Below, piece by piece: positions 48,742 through 60,044 of a DNA stretch of 64,000 bases. The number at the start of each line of letters is the position of its first letter. Position 1 is the stretch's first letter. The notes under the pieces were generated by a model. It saw nothing but the letters and a program-made list of their open reading frames with translations, was not told where the DNA came from and made no database searches. The DNA lies in assembly GCA_904063045.1 (NCBI GenBank), contig CAJFCJ010000005.1, positions 482,685 through 546,684 of the forward strand, in the 5' to 3' direction. Made by a program: the position numbers and the translations under genes. The stretch comes from Dimorphilus gyrociliatus (taxonomy: Eukaryota > Annelida > Polychaeta > Dinophilidae).

Positions 48742-49794
48742 ATGATAAATTTGAATAATACAACGACTGTACAAGAGGGTGAAGAGAATATATTTGTTTG
48801 GCTTAATCCACGAATATTTCCCTATGTATGTTTCCCTATAGCACTACTTTTTGGGATATTATTCAATACAATCTCCCTAGTTACAATAATTAAAAGAGAC
48901 TTGTGGAAAACAACAACATTTCGTTTTATTGCTATGGTTACATTTTCGGATTTAATGGTTACGTTTACGTTAATTCTTAGAGCTGGCTATTTCTTTTTTA
49001 TTGATAGCATATCTGAAGAAGTCTTTACATGGATTTTTTGTAAACTTTGGTGGTTTCTCATAACAACGTTTAGTCAAATTTCTTCTCTATGTCTTATTGC
49101 TATTACAGTAGAACGTTATATTTGTATTGCCTATCCGGCAAAGACTAAAATTTTCTCAACTTTACAGTTATGCAATAGGATAATTTCGTGTATTACGTTC
49201 TACGCTATTGCTATTGATTTCTTTATTTTCTTTATTCAAGATAGAGCTATAAGATTATCAAATATTCGATTAGAATGCTTACCAAAGAGTAAAAAGTCTC
49301 AGTATTTCTTTTATGGAATATTTGCTCCATTTCATAATGTTATTTACGTTATACTTCCATTTATTTCAATGTCCGTAATGAACTGTCTAACAACTCTTCA
49401 ATTAAGGAAATATACTAGAAATCAGACATTGAATAGTATAAATGGATGTGTAGGTAAGTTGAGATTAGGAGCTAAAAGATTAACAATACTATCAATAGTT
49501 TTATCATCAAGTTTTATTGTATTTACATTACCATTGGAAATTTATAATGTCTATTATAGATTTTTTAGTAAAGATTTTCAAACGTCATTATTAAAAAAGT
49601 TTATATTCGAAATTCTAGTTTTACTTAATTCATTAAATCACGTTCTTAATTTTCTTCTTTATTGTTTCTTCGGAAGAATATTTAGAACGGAAATGATACG
49701 TCTGTTTGAAGATTGTTGTTGTTATTCTTGTTGTAAGGAACGCGTTATTCAACGTAAAAAGATGTTGTATATCGTTACTATCGATAGTTATTAA
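48742..49794 (+). CDS. Class A (rhodopsin-type) GPCR, peptide-receptor-like, intronless (350 aa)
   Basis: Plasma-membrane G-protein-coupled receptor, probably for a neuropeptide. Seven hydrophobic segments are visible. TM1 FPYVCFPIALLFGILFNTI contains the Asn of the GN/FN motif. TM2 FRFIAMVTFSDLMVTFTL has the conserved Asp. TM3 ends with ERY (DRY box) followed by ICIAYP. TM6 is LSSSFIVFTLPLEIYNVYY. TM7 NHVLNFLLYCFFG is a variant NPxxY in which His replaces Pro. Cys in the TM3 start (FCKLW) and in ECL2 (RLECLPKS) can form the usual disulphide. The N-terminus has NNTT glycosylation sites. The tail has clustered cysteines (CCCYSCC) likely to be palmitoylated. It resembles FMRFamide-like receptors of invertebrates; the ligand is unassigned. 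The single exon contrasts with all its multi-exon neighbours. Confidence 0.88.
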   Translation: MINLNNTTTVQEGEENIFVWLNPRIFPYVCFPIALLFGILFNTISLVTIIKRDLWKTTTFRFIAMVTFSDLMVTFTLILRAGYFFFIDSISEEVFTWIFCKLWWFLITTFSQISSLCLIAITVERYICIAYPAKTKIFSTLQLCNRIISCITFYAIAIDFFIFFIQDRAIRLSNIRLECLPKSKKSQYFFYGIFAPFHNVIYVILPFISMSVMNCLTTLQLRKYTRNQTLNSINGCVGKLRLGAKRLTILSIVLSSSFIVFTLPLEIYNVYYRFFSKDFQTSLLKKFIFEILVLLNSLNHVLNFLLYCFFGRIFRTEMIRLFEDCCCYSCCKERVIQRKKMLYIVTIDSY

Positions 49795-50059
49795 TGAATT
49801 GAGAAATTCGTATATACTGTATATAGTCTGTTTGAATTTATTATACGGTATACTATATATGTAATATTTACTCGAACATTTCTTCATTATGAATCTATTT
49901 ATTAACGAAACTACTTAATTATGTTATTGAAACGTGACTATTAGGATAGTTGTTAACAAAACATTCTAAATTGAATGAATACTTCCGAGAACACTACAAT
50001 GCAGAACTTCTTTTATCTATATCATATGAATACCCGTTTTCTCCATTTCAGTATTTAAT

Positions 50060-51738
50060 CTATATTGGACTTAAAAATATACATATACTTATTAGGATAT
50101 TCGATATAAGATAAACAAAGAAGAGACATCTATCGACAACTGCTGCTAATAATAACCAATTAGCGCGATTCTTTTTTGCTAATCTAATTGTACGTTGCAT
50201 CTTTGTTTCCTCTTCATCAAAGGCTTCAAGATGAATTTGCTCATCGGCAGAAATTTCATATCCATCATCAGAAATGTAGTAATTTACCGGAATGAGTAAA
50301 TATTTTCTCAATTTGACAACTATCCTCTTAATCTTTTCGGGAACTTTTGCATCCCTATCTCCTTTTAGCGCAATATTATATACAAGTGTGGAGGTGATAA
50401 TATTCAATGCAATAATAACGGAACTTGCACTAATTAACTCTCCTATTTGTACGTAATAAGATGTAGAATATATGAAATAAATGGAAATTATTATTTACCA
50501 ACAGCAGGTACCCTCCTTCCCAATGGTATATGATCCATAACAATAAGCAATAGTACAAAATAGCTCAGGAAAACGCTTAAAGCCAAATTAACTTTTTCGG
50601 TTGAGTTTGGTGGAATAAATGTCGATAAGAGGTTTAAGAATATCAATAGGAAACAAGGAAGAAACAATACAATAACCAAAAACACTATATAAATATAAAT
50701 TTTTAATATGAATATTCATTAGTTAATTAAAATTATTACCGGCGTTTCTTTTTAAGCTTATTGAAAATATCATTACAGTAAAATGCTTGTTCAGATTTGT
50801 TGCCTTTGAATAATTTCTATAAATAGTATGTTTAGTTTCAAGAATTTGCCACTCGTCTTCTTTGTCGGAAAATCCGTGAAATCCTTCGTATGAATCGTTC
50901 CTATATGGAACGTAATTTATGTGTACAGCGTCACTATCGTGTACTAGATTTCCATAGATAAGTTCGCAAGTCTTTAGAATTTGAATAAAAGTAAACATAA
51001 ACAGAAAGAATAGGTTTTAAAGTAGAGAAAATAAATAGATAACCTCATATTCAAAAGGGAAATAAGTAATATCTACTTCGCAAAACGTTTTAAGAATCTC
51101 TATTTGCTCGAGGAAAACTTTACCAGATGAATGAACAATAGCTTGATCAATTGGATAGAAATTCTTATTCGGTTCAACTCTATAAAAATTATTCTATTAG
51201 TTCCAATTTTGAAGATTTGAAGGATAAGAAAATTTACAAGTTTGTCACGATAACACTAGGTTTCCAAATTTCGTGAATATTTATTGATATCATATCCAGA
51301 TTATCATAGTTTGTTTTATTCCATGTTAAAAATTCATCAATCCAACTGTAGTGAACTTCAACGATGGAGGTCATCACCTCTTCCTTAGGATCCAAGTCTA
51401 TTAAACGTAACAAGAACAAAGTCATATTTAACTGTAATGCATGAGTAGAATCCTGTTTTTAAAAAAAACTCTATAATTCTCTCATTTCATATAGAAAAGT
51501 AATGTAGAACAAACTCTTAATGGTCTGGCTGATCTATGTCCTCTATCGTACTCATTTAACAAATCTCCAATGAGCTTATGTTCAGCACTAAGTTCATATC
51601 CGTTCAATCTTGAACAACTGTTTAGCAATTCAATGTTGAATTTTATTAAATATATTGGAAAGGTAATTAATTTTTCATTTACCTGAACGTTTGAATATGA
51701 AAAACAAAGAAGAGAAGATAATGAAAAATTTGAAGCAT
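50060..51738 (-). CDS. Nicotinic-acetylcholine-receptor-like Cys-loop channel subunit (436 aa, 7 exons)
   Basis: Ligand-gated ion-channel subunit. Exons 51738-51683, 51617-51515, 51452-51238, 51179-51044, 50971-50740, 50684-50499, 50442-50060; the model closes at 437 codons. Signal peptide MLQIFHYLLFFVFHIQTF. The ectodomain contains E-H-K-L-I...L-L, W-I-D-E-F-L-T-W and IWKPSVIVTN. The Cys-loop is split by an intron: CEVDITYFPFEYE in one exon, TC in the next, giving exactly 13 residues between cysteines. M1 (VFLVIVLFLPCFLLIFL), M2 with the cation-type E-K start (EKVNLALSVFLSYFVLLL), M3 and M4 are all present, with an M3-M4 loop of ~85 residues. Loop C has no vicinal Cys pair, so this looks like a non-alpha subunit. 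Confidence 0.88.
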
Positions 51739-52501
51739 TTTAATTTTGAAGCTCAATCCAATCGGTAAGAACGGAATCTAATGATTAAATGGTGTTTTTA
51801 ACTCTATTCAAACAAGGCTTTCTCTGTTGTTAACATTTTTAATTCTATTTTTCAAAAATTGTTTAATTCATACCTTACAAAAAGCTATAAAGAGAAAGTT
51901 TATTGAATATCTTGCAAATAGGCCAAATTCTTTTTCTTCTTAGCAACAACAATTTTCTAATAATTGTAGTTTGTTAAAGACAGATTCAAATTACTCTTTT
52001 TTAATATATGCAAGTATTTTCTTTCATTAACTGATAAAATCTCTGAAAAGATGAACAAGTTGGCAATTGACTTGAGAAGGAAAGAGAGAGATTGATCATT
52101 TCAATTTGATGAGTTAGTAGAAGAATTAAAGTTGTAAAACAATTCCTGATTTGAGGTTAGAAGATGAAAATATGAATAAATTTATTCAAAATATTTGCAA
52201 ACAATCATGATACTATTAAACAAGAATCTATGAAGATTGAAGTTCAAGGGAATCTTTGTATTTGAAAACAGAAACCGATCGGATATCCTTCAAAAACATA
52301 CTCTATGCAAATCTATATAACCTGGACAATGAAAACTAATTAAGGAATGACATTAAAGTATATCACAGCTTTCAGAGATTTTCTAACCTATGACATTTAG
52401 TTCTTTGACCTAGTCTATGAATATATTTAACAACAACCGTCTTATTTTGGTAAACAAATAACGTCTTTATATTTTTATAACAACAACAACAAAAATAATT
52501 A
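51739..52501. other. Intergenic, no gene seen
   Basis: The 5' flank of the channel gene; AT-rich with no recognised element. Confidence 0.4.
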
Positions 52502-52573
52502 CTCCCAGTCCGGGAATCGAACCCGGGCCGCCCGGGTGAGAGCCGGGAATCATAACCACTAGACTAACTGGGA
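52502..52573 (-). tRNA. tRNA-Glu (CTC)
   Basis: A 72-nt cloverleaf on the minus strand. Acceptor TCCCAGT/ACTGGGA, anticodon loop CTCTCAC (CTC), T loop TTCGATT, discriminator G. Confidence 0.96.
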
Positions 52574-52878
52574 TTTCTACGGTTAATCCTGCCAATATAA
52601 CGCTTTTTGAAAGATTCTAATATATAATATAATAAATTTTATTTTTATCTTATCCTTTGATATGAATATCAATTAAGGAAAAATAAGAAAATATATCAAT
52701 TCAAGGGGGAAAAGTGGCTTTTCTTTAATCTTTCATTGATACTATATGATAATATTTGTAAGGTTTGTTAAAATGAAGAATACTAATTTTTTATGCAAAT
52801 ATTTCATTTTTCAAAAATAGGAGACTTTAATCCCATACTTTGTAGTATGATCGATAGAAAGCCAAAGTTAATTGAACC

Positions 52879-52951
52879 GGCCGCGTGGCCTAATGGATAA
52901 GGCGTCTGACTTCGAATCAGAAGATTGCGAGTTCGAGTCTCGTCGCGGTCG
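52879..52951 (+). tRNA. tRNA-Arg (TCG)
   Basis: A 73-nt cloverleaf. Acceptor GGCCGCG/CGCGGTC (one G-U), anticodon loop CTTCGAA (TCG), T loop TTCGAGT, discriminator G, T-run 5 nt downstream. Confidence 0.96.
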
Positions 52952-53281
52952 TACATTTTTTACCTTTTACAATTTTATATTGATTATAATACTTCTATAA
53001 ATGAAGTTATTCAATAAAAGAAGATAATCAATCATATAAAGGATTAGAAAATTTACTTTTTTATCAAAGTGAAACAAGTTGAGATTTATGAATAAAAACT
53101 ATATTTCATTCCTTTATAAATTATGAATTTAGGATAAGAAAGTCTAACAATGATAATAAATGTATATACAATAGAAAATATGTATTTTTTCAGGTGAGAT
53201 TTAACCTCTTGATAACCTTATTCTAGCCTACTAAAAGTTCTATCTATACATGCATAGTATTCTGAAATAATATCCTGCAAG
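52952..53281. other. 3' flank of receptor 1
   Basis: AT-rich with no gene seen. A short open stretch just below 53281 could extend the tail but would need an implausibly short intron. Confidence 0.35.
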
Positions 53282-53788
53282 TCATATATTCTTTTGAGAA
53301 AACTTTTGCATCATTTTTCGTAAACTATCTCCCAATATCTTTATGTCGCTAACAACGAAATTATCATCCAAAGCATAAGTTATATGGCTTAGTAGAACGT
53401 AGAATTTCATCTTCCTCGTCTGTTTGAACCAAGAATGCATGTTAAAAATGTTAGTTGGATAACAAACAACAAACAAAAAATACATGATAGTAGAATGTAC
53501 ACTGTGTCCTTGATTTATCAATAGTAAGGTTATTATCGTGCATAGCCGATAATGCTTTTGAAATATTCTGACAAAATCGCAATAGTAACCCAATACAACT
53601 AGAATAGCTTTGACAAAACGTCGCAAACGTCTCTTTAATATCTTCGTGATAAATATGAAATTTGGTTAAGTTTTTCATTAAACATATCACTAAATAAAAA
53701 ACGAGTTATATATCAATAAACTAACGAAATTCTACAAGGCATACTTTGATATTCTCTTTCCAATTTTGTTTTTCTAATAGCATATTCT
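53282..53788 (-). other. C-terminal kinase-like tail exons of receptor 1
   Basis: Exons of 44, 206 and 138 nt follow TM7 in frame. They read EYAIRKTKLEREYQ, then ICLMKNLTKFHI ... LLLRFCQNISKALSAMHDNNL, then FYVLLSHI ... VVSDIKILGDSLRKMMQKF. The order resembles kinase beta3/alphaC (A-I-R-K, E, M-K-x-L-x-x-x-H-I), alphaE (I-x-x-A-L-x-x-x-H) and alphaF (S-D-I-x-x-L-G-x-x-L). No glycine loop, HRD or DFG is present and the length is about half a kinase. It is a pseudokinase-like remnant at best. Confidence 0.45.
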
Positions 53789-56700
53789 CTGTAAAAGTCA
53801 TTTTAAGCATTTAAAAAACACGACAGGACAATAAAATTGATTAAAAATTAGATATAAACATTTCCATAAGTTGCTCTTTTCGTCTTTCTTTTATATATTT
53901 CATAAAATATTCCAGTGTAGTTATAATTGGATTTAATACAGAATTAAGAGGAATAATTAAAACAATGACCCAAGAATACATTTCGTTACTTAACTTAATA
54001 CTTTCAAAAAACGATAATACACCTGTTTTATAAAAGTTTGTATACTGTATACAAAGGCCTAGTTACAGTCAAAACCTTACCTAATAACGATATCGGTAAC
54101 AAACAAGTTAAATTACTGATCACAATAAGAAATGCGCTGCCCATCACTTTATTCAATCTTTCAGAAATTGTTTTCTCACTCAAGATACTTTGCGAATTTG
54201 CTATATCTTTGAATAGCAATAGATACAATACGGATATTGTTATACAGATGAACAACGTGAATAGACCGTACAGCAAAAATGAATATAACCAGCCGCTAAC
54301 TCTTTCATTCGTTATATGCAAAGAGAAACAAACGGCTGATCTCGAATAAAAATCCTGTGTTCAAATCTTTTAGCGTCTAAATCGATTCTCTAATTGATTT
54401 CTAGTGAAAAACCTCGAATAGAAACATGGGCAGGAGAGACAAGGATAAGAAAGTAATCGGTATGAGTGCCAATTTCATAGCGAGTCTTCTATACTCGATT
54501 CGACGGTGGAACAACGGATGACAAATGGCCAGGTATCTATCGATGGTAATCAATAATAGGGAAACGTTGGACGACAGAATCGCCGTACTGGCAAGTACTC
54601 CGCTAAAGCTGCAAAGTCTACTATTTCTCCAACTGTTGTCGTATTTGATATAGATTCCGTTGTAGTATTGATCAGCCACCGCAATCATAGCAAGATACAA
54701 TCCGAATAGAAAGTCGTAGAAGGTCAAAGTCAAATAGAAAAGATCCGAATTTTTGGCGAATTGTTTAATTTTCAATATGATAACAATTCCATTTGTAGAA
54801 ACACCAACAACAACGATAAACCAGATTGTAATACGAAGGAATAGATTACCCAGAAGATCTGTACAAGTTTTAATAACAGAATATTTTGGAGTACAATCTT
54901 TCAAGTTTCTTAGATACTTTCTAGCCATACAACAGAAAATAAAGCTTTCAGAATAGATTCTCTCTAAATGGAATAATTTCTTAATAAACAATGGAGAAAC
55001 TTGTTTATGAAAATATGTATTTTTCATTGAAAGAATTTTGAGATTGTTTTGAAACTGAAATGATCTTTCATCAAAATTATTAATTGTAGTTTTATCCATT
55101 TTCAAAGTTACTAGAGATATTAGACCTTTGAATGTATGTTTTCTTAGAGATATAATTTGAATACCAGAAATATTAATATGTTTCAAATTAGTTAATTTTA
55201 TAAAGATGTTTTCAGTAATCAATTGTAATGGATTATTAGCAATATTTAAATATTGTAATAGTTTCAAATGGAAATTTAATAGTTGATGTAGAGATGTTAG
55301 TTTATTTGCCATTAGATCCAAAACTACTAGATTTCTAGCATTGAAATATGGTAGAGTGTCAATATTGCTAAATGATAGATTGAGGAATGTTAAATGATTG
55401 TTATATATAATATTTATAATTTGTTTTTTATGCATTCGAAATAATTGTAATCGTTTAATTGGTTGATGAATAGTTAAATTATTAAAAAGAGTTTCGTTAA
55501 GAGAGCATTCAACTTCGTAAAATGTTTTACATTTACAGAAAGTAGGACAAAATATTTTTTCAAATTTATCACAAAGAAGTTCATCGTTACCAAAATAGCA
55601 GTGAATTTTTCCATCACATACCTCAGTAAGGGGAATAAAGGTCTTTTGATTTCTACATCGGAAATAACCAATCGGTTGAAAAATAGCTTTAAGAAATTAA
55701 AAAAAATGAATGTTTTATTGAAAAGTTTGTCAGCTTTGTTTTTTAAATACAAACCGCAATTTACTTCGTCATCACCGTTGATACAGTGACTTATACCGTC
55801 GCATATGTATTTTATAGGTAGGCAATAATTATACTCGCTACATTTATACTCTCCATTCAAACATGTTACATTGAAACAATTTGATAAATGTTCAAAAGGC
55901 GTTTGAGCTTTTGTTTTGAATTTTCCCATTGTTGAATAATGTATTCGACACACATGATATTTAATATTGCCCCAATGTTCATTTTCACTAAGTTTCTTAA
56001 TAAAAGGCTTTAAATTGCAGAGTTTTTCTGATGTAAACCTGTTAAAATTGTTTCTTAATTAACAAAGTCTATTTGAGGATGATTTCATAGTAATTTTGTT
56101 TACATTGTTTTGGGAAAAACAGATAAATTTGAATTTAAATTTGAACAAATGTCTGTATTCTCATCGGGTGGTGGAAAGTTATTACAGTCAGCTGATAAAT
56201 CGCACATATCTTCTGGTTGCATACACAGTCCATTACAATAAGGTAAACGACATGATTCTATAAGAAACAGCTTTTGAAAACTATTATTAATGACTAAAAT
56301 CTTCCTTAATAGATGACCTTGGCATTGTTCATCCGAAAAATCCATACAGTTTCTTTCTTGATCGCATAGTTGACTAGATTCTATACACCTGCCATCTTTA
56401 CATTGGAAACTATAAATTATTTAAGAGGTTGGCTGCAATAGATTGTCACAATTTAAACTCAGAAACCTGTTATCTTTATCGCAAGTTACTTCTACAAATA
56501 GATAAATTATAACACAAAGAAGAAAATAACAATATGATTACCGCAATTCAATTCGTCACTTCCATCCAAGCAATCGTATACCTGATTACAAACTAAATTT
56601 GTATTAATAAACTGATTGGAAGAACATTCGAAAGAAGTAAATCGATTGCATCCACTTTCGTCACTCTTATCAAAACAATCAAACTCTCCGTCACAGATAT

Positions 56701-59370
56701 GAAGTATGCTGATACAATATTTCGATTTTTGACAAAAGAACATATTTTTTGAACAGTTTTGAAAATTTTCCACATTTAAATGCAAGTAATGATTTGTATT
56801 CTTAAAAATTGTATAACCTGATTCGCATGCCAACATTGGAAATATAGAAAAATCGCACGGCACCGACTTATATTGAAAATTAAAAATCGAAGAGCATTCA
56901 CTATCTCTCCTAAACAGGTTTACTCTTTTTGTAAGACTTTTATACGATACAGAGCATCCTGGCCAAGAACTCAAAAGTCTAATTGAGCAAAATGAATGAT
57001 TACTTATTTTTCTATCTCGTATAGAAATTATATTTCTTTACATGTAGGCGGTGTTATCCCATAAACCAGATATGTCCAAGGGAACGTTATCTGTTGTAGT
57101 TCTTTCGTATTGATTATAGATATTTTTCAACCGTTTTATTCCTTAAAAATGAAAAGGAGATAGGAAAGTATTGATTATTAATAAGACTATATTTGTAAAT
57201 ACTACTTTACCGAATGGGAGTTCTTTCTTAAATCTAGAGAATTTTGACAGTTGAGCTTGGGAAAGTTTAACATCAGCCGCATTATAATAAAAATCCAATA
57301 AGTAGATCATATTAACTTTAAATCTAACTGATAAAGACATCAATGTCATGTTTACATTCTTACATGCTTTTTCACTAGCATCGAAAGATATTCGTTCCTT
57401 TAAAAATTGATAAATGTAACATTTTCCATCATAGCTTAAAGTATTTTCTTTATTGCAAGCTATTCAAATTAGAAACATTAACGAATAATAAGTATTAGCT
57501 TTATACAGTATATTTACATATTAAATCACTTTCTTGAACGCATTTAATACCAATTTTTTGTCTAACTGTTTTTCTATTCAAATATCTTAACCTGCACTGA
57601 AGAAAACTTGTAACATTTTTATCACATTCCAACCAAAAGTTCATTTCGTAGTAGTACTTTTCCTTGGAAAAGTCAACCTTAAAATATGTACCATTTTTGA
57701 AAAGGAAATGCTTGCAAATGATCTATTTTAGTATTAATATCATGATCATTTATTTAGTAAGAAATCAATAGAGCTATTTTTTAGCTAACGTCAGCTTCAA
57801 ATTTTTGGAATAGTGGAACGTAGACGGCGTACCACAAATTTTTTACGAATATTTGAAGTTCGCCAGAAATAGTTGAAAGATTAGTTGAGCTATTTTTGTA
57901 TAATATTAAATTTTCAGATGAATAAATCCTAAATTGATTTTCTAGTTATTATAAATCAAGTATAAAGTTAGTACTTTAGCTTTTAGGCAGAATATATTAT
58001 GTATTTTACCTTTCCACGATTGGTTATTATCGGGCTTACGACAGTGAAATTTACATAGCGATGACGTAAGAATAAAACCCATTACTATAAATCTACAATT
58101 TTTCATACTACGGGCCATAAAATCACACTGAATTAACGATGACGATTGACCATAACCAGTTGTAGATTCACTATCGCACATTTCGGGTCTCCTGTAACCA
58201 TATTCCAAATCCATACTCCGACATACGATATAGGATATATCAGTTAGTTTAACTGTCTTATCAATGAAAATATTCATAGGAAAAGTGTAATTGGAAAATA
58301 GAGAAACAATCAGAGATAATTCATTACGATTATTAAATTCGATTTTCTTCGAATACAAATAAGAATGAATATATTCAATTTTATAATCTTTTAAAGCTAA
58401 ATTGATATAGTTAAGTATTTAAACAAATTTGAAGTATTTTCCTTATTAAATACAAATATAAACCTAATGCAAATTTCTTACAAACTATGGGATAACAACT
58501 TGATATTATTGATAAATTGTCATTCATAAAATTCCAAGGTTGATTTGATAAAGGAGGTAAAACGATTTTTGATAGTAAATGTTTAGTAAAGAGATATATT
58601 CTATTGCATAACTTTTGTTGGGTAAACTCTTCACTTTTACATAGTCTATAAGACTTTTGTTTGTATCTTACATAAATATTATCTTTGTTGTATTCATTCT
58701 GCTTTAATTCCAATTTAAAAAATACTGCAAGAAAGAAATAAAAGAACTATTAGGGATAATGATAGTATTTAAAAATTCTATTCAACATGGCTTAGAGATT
58801 TTAAAGCATTTAACGCATATCAGAGGTAATTCCCTTTCAGATGAACATTTGATTATACTCCTTCAGAGACATGTAATTTTTATGTTAAATAAATTCTTTT
58901 ATGATCAATTTGTCTTACAGTGAACACTCCAACTTTTCTCTAAACTTTGAAGATAAATAACAGTACACTGTTGCGTAATTTAACTCTGAAATAGTCTTTG
59001 TATTCTCCTCTAATTAAACTATTGAAAACGACAAAATACTCTTTATCTTTGGACAAATGAACCCCTCGTGATAAGCGTGGTCATATCCTCCTTGGGAACA
59101 AGCTTTCTTGTTAATGTCCAGAAACTTTTTCAAATTTCCCGAAGATAGCGACAGTTTAATGGGATAGTATTGATTATCTGTCGCTAATTTAACAACAGTT
59201 AATCCGAGTGAGAATGCTTCCTCATTTCTTATAATCTGACCAAAGTCAATGTTCAATTCCTCTGAATAGACCAATTTGTTGCTGAAATTACAACCTTTAC
59301 CATTTAAATCACAAAACAGTATATCAAATAATTGAATTAAAAAAAAACTATAAGAAAGAATTTCATTCAT
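53282..59370 (-). CDS. Lectin-LDLa-LRR-7TM receptor 1 with kinase-like tail
   Basis: GRL101-like chimeric receptor. Exons resolved from the 3' end: 53282-53419, 53484-53689, 53745-53788, 53860-54022, 54081-54354, 54413-55686, 55755-56038, 56104-56409, 56467-56491, 56542-56978, 57042-57141, 57211-57459. In protein order: an N-terminal ectodomain in ~57518-59370 (exons not fully resolved; start probably at 59370 with signal peptide MNEILSYSFFLIQLFDILFC); a C-type lectin domain (57459-56800); several LDLa modules (CDGEFDCFDKSDESGC; CDGISHCINGDDEVNC); an LRR block with CPTFCKC cap; 7TM (TM3 ends TIDRYLAICHP, TM7 LNPII); then a ~150-residue cytoplasmic tail. The plasma-membrane receptor assignment is firm; ligand and coupling are unknown. 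The 7TM block is nearly identical to that of receptor 2. Confidence 0.8.
53937..54934 (-). repeat. Near-identical 7TM block, copy in receptor 1
   Basis: 998 bp matching 60181-61178 at a constant offset of 6,244 with a single difference found by eye (A/T-for-G/C change giving Asn versus Ser before TM1). It includes two introns. Outside these limits the paralogues are clearly diverged. Confidence 0.9.
57518..59370 (-). other. Unresolved N-terminal ectodomain exons of receptor 1
   Basis: Coding-like blocks at about 59370-59014, 58713-58411, 58358-57990, 57920-57783 and 57706-57518. They are extracellular in character, with paired cysteines and beta-rich patterns such as NFWLECDKNVTSFLQCRLRY. 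No signature was recognised; galactose-binding-like modules are one possibility. Exon junctions were not settled. Confidence 0.4.
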
Positions 59371-59540
59371 TTTTGAAACTGATTTTTCTATTGCAACAAA
59401 CTAATCATCTTTGTGTGAAATATTATACATATGTAATTATTGAAATAAGGAGGATATTTAGTACGTTTCAATGAATTTATTAAAATATAAACATGCATTT
59501 GTTGTTGTTAAATATTCTATCTAGAATATAATCTAGTTAG

Positions 59541-60044
59541 TTATATATTAAATTTCAAGAGCTTTTTTAAAATACGCCCAATTAATAATATATCTTTGTT
59601 GTATTCAAATCTTTCCGGTTCAAATTTTAAACTTTCAAGAAGAATGTAAAATTCCACTCGCAAATTCCTTTTCTAAAACAAAATATTCTACTTTTAAACT
59701 TCCTCTCTTACAGTTTTTCTTCAAGATAAAAAATTACCTTTCCTATTATCGGAAATTTACTTAGTTCATTCATCAAACTCAAATTATTCTGATGGGCGGA
59801 ATTGAAAGCTGTAAAACTATCTCTACAAAAGAGAAACAGCTCCAAAAAAGACTTCTTTCCAATAGTTATATCTACTCTTAAGCTAGGTACAGGTTCCGCA
59901 AATAATATGTGATGTTTATCCAAGTTCTTCATGAACATTAAAGCTAAACAAAAACGGATGAAAAAATTTGGTAAAACAACACAAGACACTTGCTATTTAC
60001 TCTGAATTTCACAATCTTTCTTTACATTCTTTACTAAATTTTCT
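59541..60044 (-). other. C-terminal kinase-like tail exons of receptor 2
   Basis: Tail exons of 44, 206 and 132 nt. The first two have exactly the lengths and phases of the receptor 1 tail, although the proteins differ widely (TLMFMKNLDKHHILF; FLFCRDSFTAFNSAHQNNL; FYILLESLKF ... DILLIGRILKKLLKF). Shared anchors are L-M-x-M-K-N-L-x-K-x-H-I, F-C-x5-A-x-x-x-x-H-x-N-N-L, F-Y-x-L-L and D-I-x-x-x-G-x-x-L-K-K. No catalytic kinase motifs are present. Confidence 0.45.

Noticed and set aside
53484-53690. Isolated gene or relic of a third receptor copy at 53.3-53.7 kb
   Set aside because: The 44- and 206-nt exons splice in phase from the TM7 exon of receptor 1 and have exact-length counterparts in receptor 2, so they are better explained as the receptor tail.
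54038-54349. Plus-strand 103-codon frame repeated identically at 60282-60593
   Set aside because: It is antisense to the TM5-TM6 exon and identical only because it lies in the homogenised block.
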